The translations under genes were made by a program, and so were the position numbers. Source: Nyssa sinensis (lineage: Eukaryota > Streptophyta > Magnoliopsida > Cornales > Nyssaceae). From it: 64,000 bases of DNA. The notes under the pieces are model-generated. The model was given only the letters and a program-made list of their open reading frames with translations. It searched no databases and had not been told where the DNA came from. This document shows positions 10,156-21,666 of this stretch, in pieces (position 1 is the stretch's first letter; each line of letters starts with the position of its first letter). Where the stretch lies: positions 10,766,880 through 10,830,879 of the forward strand of contig CM018033.1 in assembly GCA_008638375.1 (NCBI GenBank). The letters are read 5' to 3'.

Positions 10156-12264
10156 CACCTCTGCTTCTCGAATCGCTATGCGCTCTCTCATCAGTTTCGC
10201 ATTTGATATCTCTCTCTCTCCAACACGATCTGTGATTTCCATATCTCATCTCTCAGACGCTCGATTCGGATCCGTCGATTATCTCCGATCTCTTGCTTTT
10301 TCTTCGTCGCTCGGTTTCTCTGTCTGGATCGATCTCCGATCTCTCACCACTTCACCGAGTTTGAGACAATCAGGTTTGGGTTTTTTTTAAAGTTGTTTAT
10401 CTTTTTTCTTGTAATATATGATTTTTGGGAATAGCTGGGTCTGCTGATACTCTTATATTTGTTGCTTTGTTTTCAAAATCAAGGCTATATCTTGTTATTT
10501 CATTAACAAAACTCAACTAGTGAAACATACCATTTAGTAGCTTCGAATGAGGTGTATAAACCTATTCGTATGGGGGTTTATGGCTGAAAAACCTGTGTTA
10601 GTTTAATATCTTTTAGAGAATTAATTGGGGGGATTCAAGGTGGAAAGGGGTATTTGGTGAAGAAGAGTCATTGACGTGAAAAATTGGCACAGATTGGGTC
10701 TTGAATAGACCTATTGATTTTTGGGTAGTTGGACTAGGGCTTTGCACATGACACAGCTAACAGTCTTACTCTCAAGAATTTTTATCTTCTCTGTTTGGTT
10801 TTTGGCTTATGAGATTTTAGTTGCTTCCAATTTTGATGGTATTGGCATGGTATTATAATATGTGTTGTACTGTATCTATATGTTAAGATGCTGTTTTTAT
10901 GTTTAAGGATGCAGCCAAATGTCATGAAATTTAGGATAAGACTTTTAGTTTTTTTTAGGGGGGTTAGAATTTATTTTGGAAAATTTTAGGAGAAATTTTA
11001 TATTTTTTTTCTTCAAATTGGGGTGGAAAACTCACTTATACTTAAAAAGGTTAGTTTAATCATGATAAAGTTCAAATATAAACTAAATAACAATTCTATC
11101 ATGTAGAGTCTAATTATAATGCATGAAATCCATGAACACATATTCTTCAAACATTAATGTAATTGTGAGGCATCTTGAGTCTTCACATCCTGACAAGTAA
11201 TAAACCACTTGACTCAACCATGACTCAACAAATATATGTATAAAAAATTATAACCTTTTGAAAATAAATCACCAACATAAATTATTTAATTTTTCCTAAT
11301 TTTCATGATGAGAGAGTGTGTGTGTGCGCTAGCCATTAATCCAAATTATGCAACATTTCATGCTAATTGATGTCATTTTGGCTGTAGTTTCAGCCTTAAA
11401 AAACTTCATCATTTTTATGAAAATAATTCTCACTTTAAAAAGCTTAAATTAATTGAAACCAGAAAGTATTATCCCAACTAACTTACTTGGTCATAAGTTA
11501 TATCATATATTTGGGATTAAACTCCACATTCATCCAAGTTGATGTGTTTTTAACCCAATTGTAAATATATATTCAAATCAATTCTAACTTTTACTAGAGG
11601 AAGCGTACAAGACAAGGTAACAATTTTTTTTTATCAGTAAAAGAATATTTTTATTAAGTTTTTTCATACTTTTATTAACCAATAAATATTTTTTACATGT
11701 AAATAAATTTTTATATAAAAATAAGTATTTATATTCACTTTTCAAAAATATTTTGATTTTTATAAAAAAATAAATATATAATACTCAATTTAAGACATAA
11801 AAAAAAACTCTTACTATACTTCTGATGATATAATTTCTTTAATTTACAATACATTTAATATCAATTAAGTTGAATTAATATATATAAGTACCAAGATATT
11901 TTATAAATGGATTATATATAATTACATATATAACTATTTTATCTCTGTAATAATTAATAGTATAAAGATTTTTTTTAAAAAAACTATTAATTTCTCTCTT
12001 CTAAAATAGGATATTTCCTTAGCCAACAATGTGTTTGTTTAATGTTATTGATTTGATTTAATTTTTGGAAGAAATAATCCTTGAAATGTCTTCCTTAATT
12101 TAGTGATGTCATAATTATCTTATCATCTTTAAAAAAAAAAGTATATAAATGTTGAACTTTAATATTATCTTGAGAACTAAAGTATCTTGATAATAATAAA
12201 AAAAAAAAAACATATAAAAACAGGTATTTACTTTATGATGATGTTAAGAGGGAAGCAACTTCCA

Positions 12265-12286
12265 TATATATATATATATATATATT
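12265..12286. repeat. (AT)n microsatellite in the CACTA leader
   Basis: A simple AT dinucleotide run in the presumed intron of the CACTA element. Confidence 0.85.
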
Positions 12287-12662
12287 GTTTAGTTTTGAAT
12301 TTTCCTATCAGTGGTGGTGTAGTTTTATTAAGTCAAATTGACAAGTTAATGGATGTAATTTGGTATTATATTAGCATCAACATCAACATCAACATTATAT
12401 TTGTATTGGCTGGGTTGATTAAGTATGAAAAAATTGATACATACCATGAATATGTTTTTCAAGCATTCAAGTGTTATGACTTTAGATTAGACATGTCCCC
12501 TGTATTAACCAAATCAATAGATAATGATGTGTGAATAGCCTAAAAACACTTGGGTTTTATATTAATTTAGTTGCTTTTGTGAGGGGTCAAATTGATGTAG
12601 TCGCTTCCTTGTTTTTAGCTTTTAGTTTTCATCCGTTGTCACTCGGCAGTATTATAGTGGCC

Positions 12663-12713
12663 ATTCAATCACATCAATGTGATTGAATATTGTCAGACCT
12701 GCTGACTCAGCAG
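12663..12713. repeat. Two adjacent perfect short palindromes in the CACTA leader
   Basis: attcaatcacat (12663-12674) and its reverse complement (12677-12688) are separated by 2 bases. Ten bases on, ctgctga and tcagcag (12699-12713) surround a single base. Both could form hairpins in RNA or bind dimeric proteins. The function is unknown. Confidence 0.7.
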
Positions 12714-13311
12714 TGTACGTTATTAGTAATTTTGTTTTGATATTGGAATATAATTACCCCTTTCTCTAAGAAAGTATAAGCATAAATTAGTGTTGATTCC
12801 ATGAATCAACCATTTTTATAATTAAACGATTAAGAAACCAATTATGTAATTGCATTCATGTAAGCCTAGCCTCGTTCGGGAGTCATTTTCATCACATGTG
12901 AATCTTGTCGCGAAATTTATTCGTGATTGGGCTCGTGTGTATGAAAATCGATTCTTGAATTGTCCAAAGAGGACAGTTCGGGAATGCATCAATCTGTATT
13001 GCAATCAATAGCGCATATGCTTGAATATTTCACTATGATAAAATTTCAGTACAGTCTCCTATTGTTCTTTGGGTATATATTTAGGCGTGCTAACGTCTAT
13101 CTCGTATACTTGGAGAACCGTGGGGAGATGCTGCCGAAATTTTGTCCGAGTGGAATCAAGCATTTGATTTGCTACTGATTGCAATGTAGATTGTGCATTC
13201 ACGAATGGGAATAAGACCACCTTACCCTTTAGAGAGAAGTTAGGAGGTGATAGGATTCGTGTTTCATATTTATAACGAGTATCATTTTTGACTTGTATTA
13301 GGGAGACGAAA

Positions 13312-15907
13312 ATGGATAAGAGTTAGATGGACTTGAGGGGCAGGCATTTGCCAGGGTATGTGAAGGGGATCAAAGATTTTATTGAGTTTGCTCATGCATC
13401 TGCAGATGGGAGAAATAAGATAAGATGTCCATGTAGGAGGTGCAATAGTAGGGATTATATGCACATAGATGAGGCCAAAGAGCACCTACTCGAACAGCGG
13501 TATGGACAAGAGGTATACGTGTTTGGAATTTCATGGGGAACGCAGTGACGTACGAGTGGTATTTGATGATGAAGAAGAAGACGACGATGATGACTTTGGT
13601 GATAATGTTGGGGTTGGTTACGAAGGATTGCCACAAATGCTAGCAGACTTGCATGGGGCTACAACTGGGGCGAGTAGTCACAGGAAGTGACACGGGACCA
13701 TCGACCGCATTTAAGTCATTGTTGAGGGAAGCAAGGCAACCGTTATACCCGGGTTGTGATAAGTTTTCGAAATTGGACTTTCTCGTGAAACTCCTTCATC
13801 TTAAGGCCATCAACTGTTGGAGTAACAAATCAGTTAATATGGCCATTGAATTGATTAAAGCAGCGCTTCCTACTAGGGGAGACCCTTCCTGAAATCATAT
13901 TATGAGGCGAAAAGAATATTAAGAGATTTGGGCCTCAGGTATATTCCCATACATGCTTGCAAAAATGATTGCATGTTATTTTGGAAGGAGACTGAACAAT
14001 GTAAGGAGTGTACGGTGTGCCACGAACCCAGGTACAAGCTAAATGAAGGAAAGAGCAAGACAATTCCACATAAGGTGTTGAGATATTTTCCCTTAAAACC
14101 GAGGCTACAAAGGTTATACATGTCTAAGAAGACGGTAGAAGATATGCGGTGCATATAAAGAGAAGCGTGTTGTTGAGGAAAATGTATATAGGCATCCGGC
14201 AGATTCACAAACTTGGGCTGAGTTTGATACAAATCACGAATGGTTTGCAAATGAGCCGCGTAATGTACGACTTGGGCTGGCTAGCTGACGGTTTCAACCC
14301 GTTTGGTGACATGAGTAATGCTTACAGCCTGTGGCCGGTGTTGCTTGTGCCGTATAACTTGCCACCGTGGAAATGTATGAAAGAGCCATTTATCTACATG
14401 TCGTTGCTTATTCCAGGGCCAAAGTCTCTTGGTAATGAAATTGATGTGTACTTGCGTCCTTTAGTGGACGAGTTGAAGGAATTGTGGGAGATGGGAGTGG
14501 AGGCATACGACGTCTCTAAGAATGAGACATTTCAATTGCATGCCGCAGTTACTGTGGACCATAAATGACTTTCCAGCATACGGGAACTTGTCTGGGTGGA
14601 GCACTAAGGGGTATCTGGCATGTCCAGTTTGCAATAAGGATGCATGTTCCTTACATTTGTAAAATGGGAGGAAGATATGTTACATGTGCCATCGTCGTTT
14701 TCTACCGTCATCACATGGCTAGCGAAATCGGCATAAGCATCTATTTGAATGGACAAATTGAGCGCAGATTGTCACCTCCATTGTTGTCTGGCAAATACGT
14801 GTTAGCGCAATTGGCAGTCATCCAACCAGTGAGGTTTGGGAAGATACCGGGTAGTAAGAAGAGGAAGCGTACTGAATGTGGACTTAAATTGGATGAAGAA
14901 GAGCATATTTTTTGATTTGCCGTACTGGGAGACCCTTAAGTTGAGGCATAATTTGGATGTGATGCACATCGAGAAAAACATATGTGATAATGTGCTGGGA
15001 ACTGTAATGAACATTGAAGGGAAGACAAAGGATAGTGTTAAAGCCCAGTTGGACTTGTAGGAGCTGGGAATAAGGAAAGAGCTGCACCTAAGACCTAGCG
15101 GTGATAAATATATCGTGCCTCATGCACAGTATACGTTATCAGCCACAGAGAGAATGAGGATTTGCGAGTGGTTTAAATCGGTAAAGTTCCTAGATGGATA
15201 TGCATCGAATATATCTCGGTGTGTAAATGTTATAGATGGGAAAATATTCGGATTGAAGAGCCATGATGCCATGTCCTTTTACAACGACTTTTTCTGGTTG
15301 CACTACGTGGGTATCTCACCGATGACATATCGACCACATTAACTGAGTTGGGTTGCTTCTTTAGAGAATTATGTGCGAAGATGTTGAATGTGGAAGTACT
15401 TGACAAGCTCGAAAGGGATGTTGTCGTGATCCTCTACAAGTTGGAACAGATTTTCCCTCTAGCTTTCTTTGATATAATGGTCCACTTAGTTGTGTATTTG
15501 CCTCATGAGGCAAAAATTGGTGGACCTGTCCAATACCGTTGGATGTATCCAATAGAAAGGTACATTTAATTTTGTGAATTGTGTTATCTATTCATCCTAA
15601 CTATTTTAATCTATAATTGATTAATTATCAAAACAGATATTTGCACACATTGAAGCAATATGTGCGTAACAAAGCACGACCAGAAGGGTCAATTGCTGAG
15701 GCTTACATTGATGCTGAATGTCTTACCTTCTGCTCTATGCATCTTGAAGATATTGAGACAAGGTTTAATCGTCAAGAGCGAAATTCTGATAGATGTTCAG
15801 GGCAACAACGAACTGGCCTTGCAGTGTTTAATCAGAATGTGCGGTCAATAGGTGCCCGTATATATGAATGGTGTCATCCTCAAGACTTGGAAAGAGCCCT
15901 ATACAAA
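13312..15907 (+). pseudogene. TNP2-type CACTA transposase (broken, C-terminally truncated)
   Basis: The likely start, ATG 13312, begins MDKS and is followed at once by TAG (13324-13326) where the family usually has Trp. Next is a transposase-associated domain (PF13963-like; RCPCRRCNSRDY at about 13420-13455, cysteine pairs intact), then an acidic DDEEEDDDDDF stretch (about 13565-13600). The TNP2 domain (PF02992-like) follows at about 13920-14920: YIPIHACKNDCMLFWKE, HKVLRYFPLKPRLQRLYMS, DGFNPFGDMSNAYSLWPV and IPGPKSLGNEIDVYLRPLVD. It continues through RHNLDVMHIEKNICDNVLGT (about 14945-15003) into a DUF4218-like region (15115-15760: FFRELCAKML, FPLAFFDIMVHL, ARPEGSIAEAYI). A 77-bp GT-AG intron is at 15560-15636. 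At least five frameshifts and several stops are present (for example TAG 15058-15060). Coding ends where the subterminal array begins. Confidence 0.9.
15560..15636 (+). other. Intron in the transposase pseudogene
   Basis: The gtacat donor and aaaacag acceptor, when removed, join IER to YLHTLKQYVRNKA in frame. This junction is expected in the DUF4218-like region. Confidence 0.75.
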
Positions 15908-16168
15908 GTGCGTCGCTAATAGTACCTTTTAGCGACGCTTTTTGCCTCTATTTATAATATTTGCGACGCCCATTCTCAATTATTAGCGACACCGTTTGTG
16001 CATCGCTAATAGTTTATTTTAGCGACGCACAGGGGTGTGTGCGTCGCTAATACTATTAACGACGCCAATATTTGCGGCGACTTTAGTGACGTTCAGGTGT
16101 GCGTCGCAAAATGTCATTAGCGACACATTTTCCCACTATTAGCGACGCACGTGTGCATCGCTAATAGT
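15908..16168. repeat. CACTA right subterminal repeat array
   Basis: Copies of gtgcgtcgctaatag and tagcgacgcac recur at about 15908, 15931, 15961, 16021, 16037, 16098 and 16141, with variants such as gcgacacc. The array is the mirror of the left one and starts directly at the broken end of the transposase. Confidence 0.88.
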
Positions 16169-16170
16169 GC

Positions 16171-16184
16171 CTTTTCTTGTAGTG
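16171..16184 (-). repeat. CACTA terminal inverted repeat, right
   Basis: ccttttcttgtagtg, which on the minus strand is CACTACAAGAAAAGG. It is followed by gct (16185-16187), the second copy of the target duplication. Confidence 0.88.
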
Positions 16185-16560
16185 GCTACTCCCGTCCCCT
16201 CAAATACGATGCTCGACTGCCCTGGATTCTGAATAAGGACTCTCTTGGCTACATAATCGATGGTAGCGTGATTCGCAGTCAGCCAATCCATGCCGTGGAT
16301 CACATTGAATCCACAAATCTCTAAGGGTATCAAATCAACAACTAACTGGGTACCCATGACTTCTATTTCACATGATCGATGTATTATAGTCCCCAATAGT
16401 GATTCCCCCAAATGGATTGAAACAGTTAACAAGTAGCCTCTAGGGGTTCAGCTTCTATGTTTAACTTAGCAGAGAATGTGGGAGATATGAATGAATGCGT
16501 AGAACCAATATCAAATAGAACATGTGTAGGTTGGGAATAAACTGAAAGGGTACCTACAAC
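16185..16560 (-). pseudogene. Gypsy aspartic protease (broken)
   Basis: On the minus strand a retropepsin active-site motif FDIGSTHSFIS is read with the catalytic Asp codon at 16512-16510. The flap and C-terminal part follow: IHGMDWLTANHATIDYVAKR (about 16305-16245) and IQNPGQ. The usual D-T/S-G has become D-I-G. A stop at about 16432 separates the active site from the rest. The domain is cut at 16187 by the CACTA element, and the frame resumes at 9773. Confidence 0.85.
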
Positions 16561-16599
16561 CATTGAGGTGGTAGCTTAAATATCGCTAAATGTGACTGG

Positions 16600-17600
16600 A
16601 GAAAACCCTTCTCAGGACGTTGCTGATCATTCCTTTACCCTTTTATTTCTAAACTGGGGCCTTGCTACTGGAGGCTAATGCGGTATGTGCAGAGCTGATC
16701 ATGGACTTGCCACCCTTAGGACAATCCCTCATGTAATGGCTAGTCTGACCACAACTGAAGCAAGCATTTGTGTTTTTGTGGCACAGTCCCTTGTGAAATT
16801 TCTGACAGGTAGGGCATTTAGTTGCGCCCCTATTGCTGTGATTGGCCCTCTTTTGACTAGACCCTGTCCCTGTATTAGGTGATCCGGAACCCAACTTGTA
16901 AAGTGAGGATCCCCTGTCCTCGGTCTCGACTGCCTCCCGGTCTCTAGTTCCCTCTCCTCTTGGCATATTCTTCCCCGCTACATTCAATGATCTTTGTTGT
17001 CGCCACTACCTCACTGTAAGTGGCCAGTCGTTGGGGCCTGACTTTGTCCTTGATGGCCCTCCTTAATCCTCCCTCAAACTTGCATGCTTTCAGGCTTTCC
17101 GTATTGATGACATTGAGAGAAAATCTGGCCAACTCAGTGAATTTGGCCTCATACTCGTCCATTGTCATACCTTCTTGCTGCAGAACTAAAAACTCAGCAA
17201 TCTTCTAGTCTCTGGCCTCTTGGGGGAAGTACTTTTCATTAAAGACCTCAGTGAACCGCTGCTAGCTCATATTGGGTTCCCGTGCTTCTTCCAATAACCA
17301 TCACCTACGAGCTGTTCCTTTAAACATGTACGTGGCAAAGCCACTTTCTACTCCTCTATGCACGTCAAAATTTGAAAAATCATGTTCATTTCTAATAGCC
17401 ACTTCTCGGCTGATATGGGGCCCTTAGTGCCATTAAATCCAGACAACTTTAGGTCTTAGAACTGCTTGAATGGGTATAACTGGTCCCTGTCATCACTCTG
17501 TCGGCCTCCTCAGATCCCAAGACGATCCTGCTGTGCTGGTTCATTCCCACTCCGATGGGGTCTGGGTAGAGCCTCCACAATTCTTTTTAATATACACCCC
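16600..17600 (-). pseudogene. Gypsy gag with CCHC zinc knuckle (broken)
   Basis: Minus-strand fragments show a Retrotrans_gag-like stretch: EVFNEKYFPQEARD at about 17260-17215, MTMDEYEAKFTELARF at about 17168-17120 and KFEGGLRRAIKDKV. A basic linker (about 16960-16810) and a zinc knuckle CFSCGQTSHYMRDC (16762-16721) follow; the knuckle fits CX2CX4HX4C with all four ligands intact. Frameshifts (one near 16980) and stops break it. The N-terminal part toward 17700 is hard to read. Confidence 0.85.
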
Positions 17601-17787
17601 ACTCTGTCTAACCGGTTTGTCTCCATATATGTATTGCGAGCACGAAACATTTACTGCAAAAGAACAACATTTAAAACTTAAGTAATCACTTAATCATTAT
17701 GATAGGTTTTATTTATTAATTGACCCTTAGACTCTATAAGTCTTAGTACTCTAGTCCTAATCTCCCATAAACCACTAGAACCTAGGG

Positions 17788-17799
17788 CTTTGATACCAT
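17788..17799 (-). promoter_or_regulatory. Primer binding site (initiator Met-tRNA type) of the Gypsy element
   Basis: On the minus strand the sequence is tggtatcaaagc, a one-base variant of the common plant PBS TGGTATCAGAGC. It lies 3 bases inside the LTR end at 17803. The position fixes the true inner boundary of the right LTR and shows that the LTR is about 3.7 kb long. Confidence 0.85.
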
Positions 17800-19690
17800 G
17801 ATTGTCACAACCCGAAACTCACCTTGTACGGATCAGAGGCTCGTATCCCGCGAGCCGTCCCCCGCTAAAGGATCTCAAACACCAACTAATTAATCATTAA
17901 TGCATGTCATGACATTAGTTAATTTAGTACCATCATCATAGTATAGTTATACATTCTATGATAAAAGTAAGTGTTTAAATTACAGATCCTCAATACAAAA
18001 ATCATAGCCAGGTCATGAACACATGGGAGAGATAAGATTGCATTACTCTTAGTCTAATTACAATTACATAAAAAATATCTACCATTATTTACAAGGAATG
18101 ATTTGTGGGCAAAATATGGCGCCTACTCATAATGCACGCCCTATGGTCCTTCTGCAATATCTTTTTCTAAAAAAAATGATATATCTAGAGTGAGCTAACT
18201 TAGCTCAGTAAGTAAATTCCCTTGCTCTGCCATAGGTCAGGGTCAATTCAAAATAGAAGAATATAAACAATGGCAAGCAAAGGGTACGATATCACAATAG
18301 CCAGTCACTAAAAGTGTGAATCACTAGAAATGACTCGTGGGTCCAAAAGGCACATCCTATAGTATTTTGATACAAATGATGCAAACGGTATAACAAATCA
18401 ATAATAGGGATCGACCTATACAACAGTCGGCTGCCACAAATCACAAGATAGCAATTCAAGTCCAAGGATAAGCTTACAAAACATATCATCAACCAAAGAG
18501 TGTATTAGCAGATTATGATTCAATAAAAGATATGAGATACTAATAGAATAGATGCTATCAATTAGAAGGGCCCGGCTACCCTCAAAAGCACTCATTTAGG
18601 TTCACTCCTCTATCGGGTTCCTGAATAGCACTAGAGCTCTTTACATATATCATGTCCTCTATGGACTAAGTGTTGGGCATCATTCCCAATCACCGACCCG
18701 TAGGTCCACATCAACATCTATACAATCAAGATAGACGTTATGACAGACACAACTCCTGACACTCATAATAATATCATGATCAACAAAATTTCACAAGGGA
18801 TGTACATATATGTGGAATAACAAAATCTCAACAGTGAGAAATATAGCAATTTTCCAATATCCAAAGCAAGGTATAGAAATAAACAAGCAATCAGATCAAG
18901 ATATTGGCAATTGAATTCTCAACATTTCCACCAGGTAGAACAGGTATCAAATTGTGGAATCAATAAATGTCAGGTATGTATAAGAATACAAATTGGCAGC
19001 ATTGATGAAATAAAATTGTGACACGGCTAAGAATTACCACATGTTAGAGTTCGGGTTTTACTTACCTCAAAATAGTTCCTCCTCATTTCAAGAGGAATCA
19101 GACTTCCTTCTCTTTTCCTTTTGAAGATCCTATAAATCAGGAAATATTATTTAGTTCAACATTGTTCATAGACCTAATATGATTTTATTGATGAATTTAT
19201 GATCTTTTAGTCTCATGGGTCGTATTTTAAGTCTATGTACTTATACAATTTAGGTTGTAACCTAATTAACTCATTTACCCTTCCTTGGTATCATTGTTGT
19301 ACCTTTAAAGTGTCCTAAAAATAGCCAATTCCATATATCAATATTTTAGGTATCTTATTTGGCAAAACGGACTCCAGTGTTGAGTTTGGAACGTCGAAAA
19401 ACCTTACAGTATGTAGTCTCATAATTTTTGGAGGTCTTTAATGGCTTTCTTTAGCATTTAGGACATTTTTGGGATTAGTCCAGTTTGTCCATTCACATTT
19501 TTCAAGAATTAATTTCGCAATTTGGACTTTGCCATTGAGTCCAGGAATGCCCTAAAAATATTGGATTGCATTGTATTTTTATTTTATTCGGACAGAAGGA
19601 ATATTTTACTAAATTAAATTAATTAAATTATGTTATTTATATTATATATATATATATATATTCGGGTATTATTTTAACAAAGTGCCTCAG

Positions 19691-19754
19691 TGGTACAATG
19701 GTTCATGCATGGGGTTTAAGACCCTCATGTGCGTATGGTTCTAGGTTCAAAACT
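19691..19754 (+). other. Degenerate tRNA-like pol III module in the right LTR
   Basis: A-box-like tggtacaatgg (19691-19701) and B-box-like ggttcaaaact (19744-19754) are placed as in the left LTR at 4909-4972, with more mismatches. They are part of the duplicated LTR, not an independent insertion. Confidence 0.5.
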
Positions 19755-20764
19755 AGGGAGTTACGACTCCTTTTTATTTTTCTAATTTTTGGTAGGCCAA
19801 ATAGCGAACAAGGAGTCAATTCAGGGATCAACCATCCCTATTCGGCCTCTGGTTATCAAATTAGGGATTACTATGCTTGTTTCCAAACAAACCCTACTCA
19901 TTTAAAATTCAAAACTCTAACATCCAAAATGATGCATTCCCAATAAATACCTAAATCTACTTATTAATTCGGTTAGGGCCCTGACTCGAATCTGACCCAG
20001 GACCCAACCCGTACAGTACCTTCTTCCCCAAGTCTCCGGCGAAGGTTCCGGCCACCCTCTCCGGCATCAACGCCATCGCCGACCACTCCAATGGGGTTTG
20101 ACCCCTTTTTCCATGGAGGTTTCATATCCATTTTCAAAAATGGATTTAATGTACGTTTGGCCGTCGAACAAAACTATTACAGTGGTTGTTTCGGCGAGCC
20201 ATGACTTCTCGACGAGCCTTTATTTTCCTATTTTATGAGTTTTTATGTACTATTTTCACTTTCTTTTTCTTCCTGTGTGTTGCTGCGAGTGTGGGGAGTA
20301 TTTCTCCGTAGCTAAAGCCCCACGAATTGACCAAAATTTGATCACCCATAAAAACTAAGTCGAACCTGCAACTTGGCTTTTCTCCTTAGTCTCTTGACCA
20401 TTTTAATTGATTTAAGTTGCAGAATGATCCAATTGCAATGATCTTTTGAGTTATGTGGTTAGTTTCAAGCTTCAGCCAAGTTAGATCAAAATTCATTTTT
20501 TACAACTTCGGGTTCTAGGGTTTTCTTAGGTTTTGCTTAGCTCAAATCATTCCATTTGAATGCTACTCACTTCCATTGTTCATTTAAATTACATGCATGC
20601 ATTCAAACAACATATAACAGTAGTAAATTTTACTTCTTTTTGTGTTAGAGAGAGAAAAGTTAAAGCGAGTGTTTTACCTTCAATGGGGGGTCTTCTTTCC
20701 TTGGGCTTAAGCTACTAAATTTCCCTAGAGTAGCTCCCAAGATTGCATGCATGGACAGCCTCTT

Positions 20765-20911
20765 ATTCCTCCTCTTTCTTCCTCCTTCTTCTTCTCATTG
20801 TTCTTCTTCTTCTTTACTTACTCTCTCTACTTTCTCTCTATTAGCTCACTACACATGCATGACATACATGTCTACCACACACGCACAACCCACACATATA
20901 TATATGTCATC

Positions 20912-20950
<39 letters not shown>

Positions 20951-20975
20951 TACACAAACACACACACATAGGGCT
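20765..20975. repeat. Pyrimidine-rich, (TA)n and (CA)n tracts in the Gypsy LTR
   Basis: CTT/CCT-rich runs (about 20765-20840), (AT)n (about 20898-20926) and (CA)n (about 20928-20968) occur in series. The same succession, shorter, is at 5995-6170 in the left LTR, so these are LTR parts that changed length after insertion. Confidence 0.8.
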
Positions 20976-21543
20976 GAGGTGTTGTGTGAAAAATGATTGG
21001 GTGTTGGAGGGAAACTCTATACATCATAAATACATATCATATGAGTTATATAGCACAAAAGTGCTTGCAACCCAGCTAGTAATCTTTTTGGGCTTTGAAT
21101 CTTTCCTCTTTTTGGTCTAGAGTTCAAACCCTTTGGCCTTATTTTTTTCATTTTTCTCTTCTTATGCCTTGTTTGGCATTTTGGGTATGTTTTTTAAATT
21201 TTTGAAGTTGTATTTCAATTTCCTTAAAAACCTCTTGGTATTTTCACCGTGTTTTTTTTTTTTTTTTGCTTGCTTTCTTTTCCTGTCATAAACTTTATTT
21301 TTTAACACATTACAACGTGTTTAATTTATACCAAAAATATATCACATTTATCAAAAAATTCTTGATTAAATTTGTTTTATTCACGTATCGCGCTAATTCG
21401 TCCACTTTGACTTCGTGTATTAATTTTAATATTCACAGGATACTAAGTTTTTTTTTAAGATGTCTAATTAATTAATATTTAATTAATTTCATAAAAATGG
21501 AATTAACGTAAATTACTTTGCCTAATTGGGTTGAGATATTACA

Positions 21544-21666
21544 TGCTCTTTCTCTACTCTTTACATATTTGTGCATTTTCAGCATTTATCTTTTAAGTTT
21601 GTAAAAGTAGCCAATATTTGCAAAATACCATATTCACCCCTTTCTAGGGTAAACATCTGGGCAACA
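21544..21666 (+). mobile_element. Probable SIRE-like LTR, right part
   Basis: This is the segment between the Gypsy LTR end (21543) and the resumption of Copia reverse transcriptase (21667). It contains ccatattcacccctttctaggg and ends gggcaaca, the kind of C-rich terminus seen in SIRE/Maximus LTRs. It is paired with 3700-4269. Confidence 0.45.

Larger units (their letters stand above)
10374..13301 (+). other. Probable long leader intron of the CACTA transposase; no gene seen
   Basis: A pyrimidine-rich untranslated exon (about 10180-10373) ends in caatcag followed by gtttgg. The transposase start at 13312 is preceded by ttgtattag ending at 13301, a good acceptor. The 2.9 kb between is AT-rich and noncoding, with an (AT)n tract at about 12265-12286, a catcaa repeat at about 12377-12395 and a perfect inverted repeat at 12663-12688. 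The splice sites are inferred from sequence only, and some of the right part (12830-13290) could be untranslated exon. Confidence 0.4.
9777..16184 (+). mobile_element. CACTA (En/Spm) DNA transposon, 6.4 kb, internally deleted
   Basis: The termini are CACTAGAAGAAAA at 9777 and its inverted partner, which on the minus strand reads CACTACAAGAAAAGG from 16184. They are flanked by GCT on both sides. Both ends carry subterminal arrays of a GCGACGCAC/GTGCGTCGC motif. Inside are a promoter-like region, a long leader with a probable intron, and a broken TNP2-type transposase on the plus strand (13312-15907). Coding runs directly into the right subterminal array, so the C-terminal end of the transposase and any second gene are missing. 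It lies between protease and reverse transcriptase of the Gypsy element, in the opposite orientation. Confidence 0.93.
4270..21543 (-). mobile_element. Ty3/Gypsy chromovirus (Tekay-like), decayed, carrying a CACTA insertion
   Basis: In element (minus) orientation the order is 5' LTR 21543-17803, Met-tRNA primer site 17799-17788, gag, protease, [CACTA 9777-16184], reverse transcriptase, RNase H, integrase, chromodomain-like end, polypurine tract 6755-6743 and 3' LTR 6742-4270. The integrase-then-chromodomain order marks a chromovirus, and the wording of the RT, integrase and C-terminal regions fits the Tekay/Del group. Without the CACTA it is about 10.9 kb. Multiple stops and frameshifts occur in every domain. 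The left LTR lacks about 1.24 kb that the right LTR has, and the outer flanks (tcaca and tgctc) do not form a target duplication, so one end was deleted or rearranged after insertion. Confidence 0.9.
17803..21543 (-). repeat. 5' LTR of the Gypsy element, full copy (~3.74 kb)
   Basis: On the minus strand it begins TGTAATATCTC at 21543 and ends CGGGTTGTGACA at 17803, with proper TG/CA termini next to the primer site. The outer 2.5 kb (19042-21543) is duplicated at 4270-6742. The inner 1.24 kb (17803-19041) has no partner at the left end, but relatives occur at 25326-26600 in the solo LTR of another element. It carries CTT, TA and CA repeats (about 20770-20970). Confidence 0.87.

Noticed and set aside
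12187..12534. 115-codon open frame in the CACTA leader
   Set aside because: It is built around the (AT)n tract (IYIYIYI) and catcaa repeats, with no start context or homology. It is treated as intron noise.
19042..21543. 2.5-kb LTR pair 4270-6742 / 19042-21543 as the full LTRs
   Set aside because: No primer site lies next to 19042. A clear Met-tRNA primer site lies at 17788-17799, and related LTRs include the extra 1.24 kb, so the left copy is truncated.
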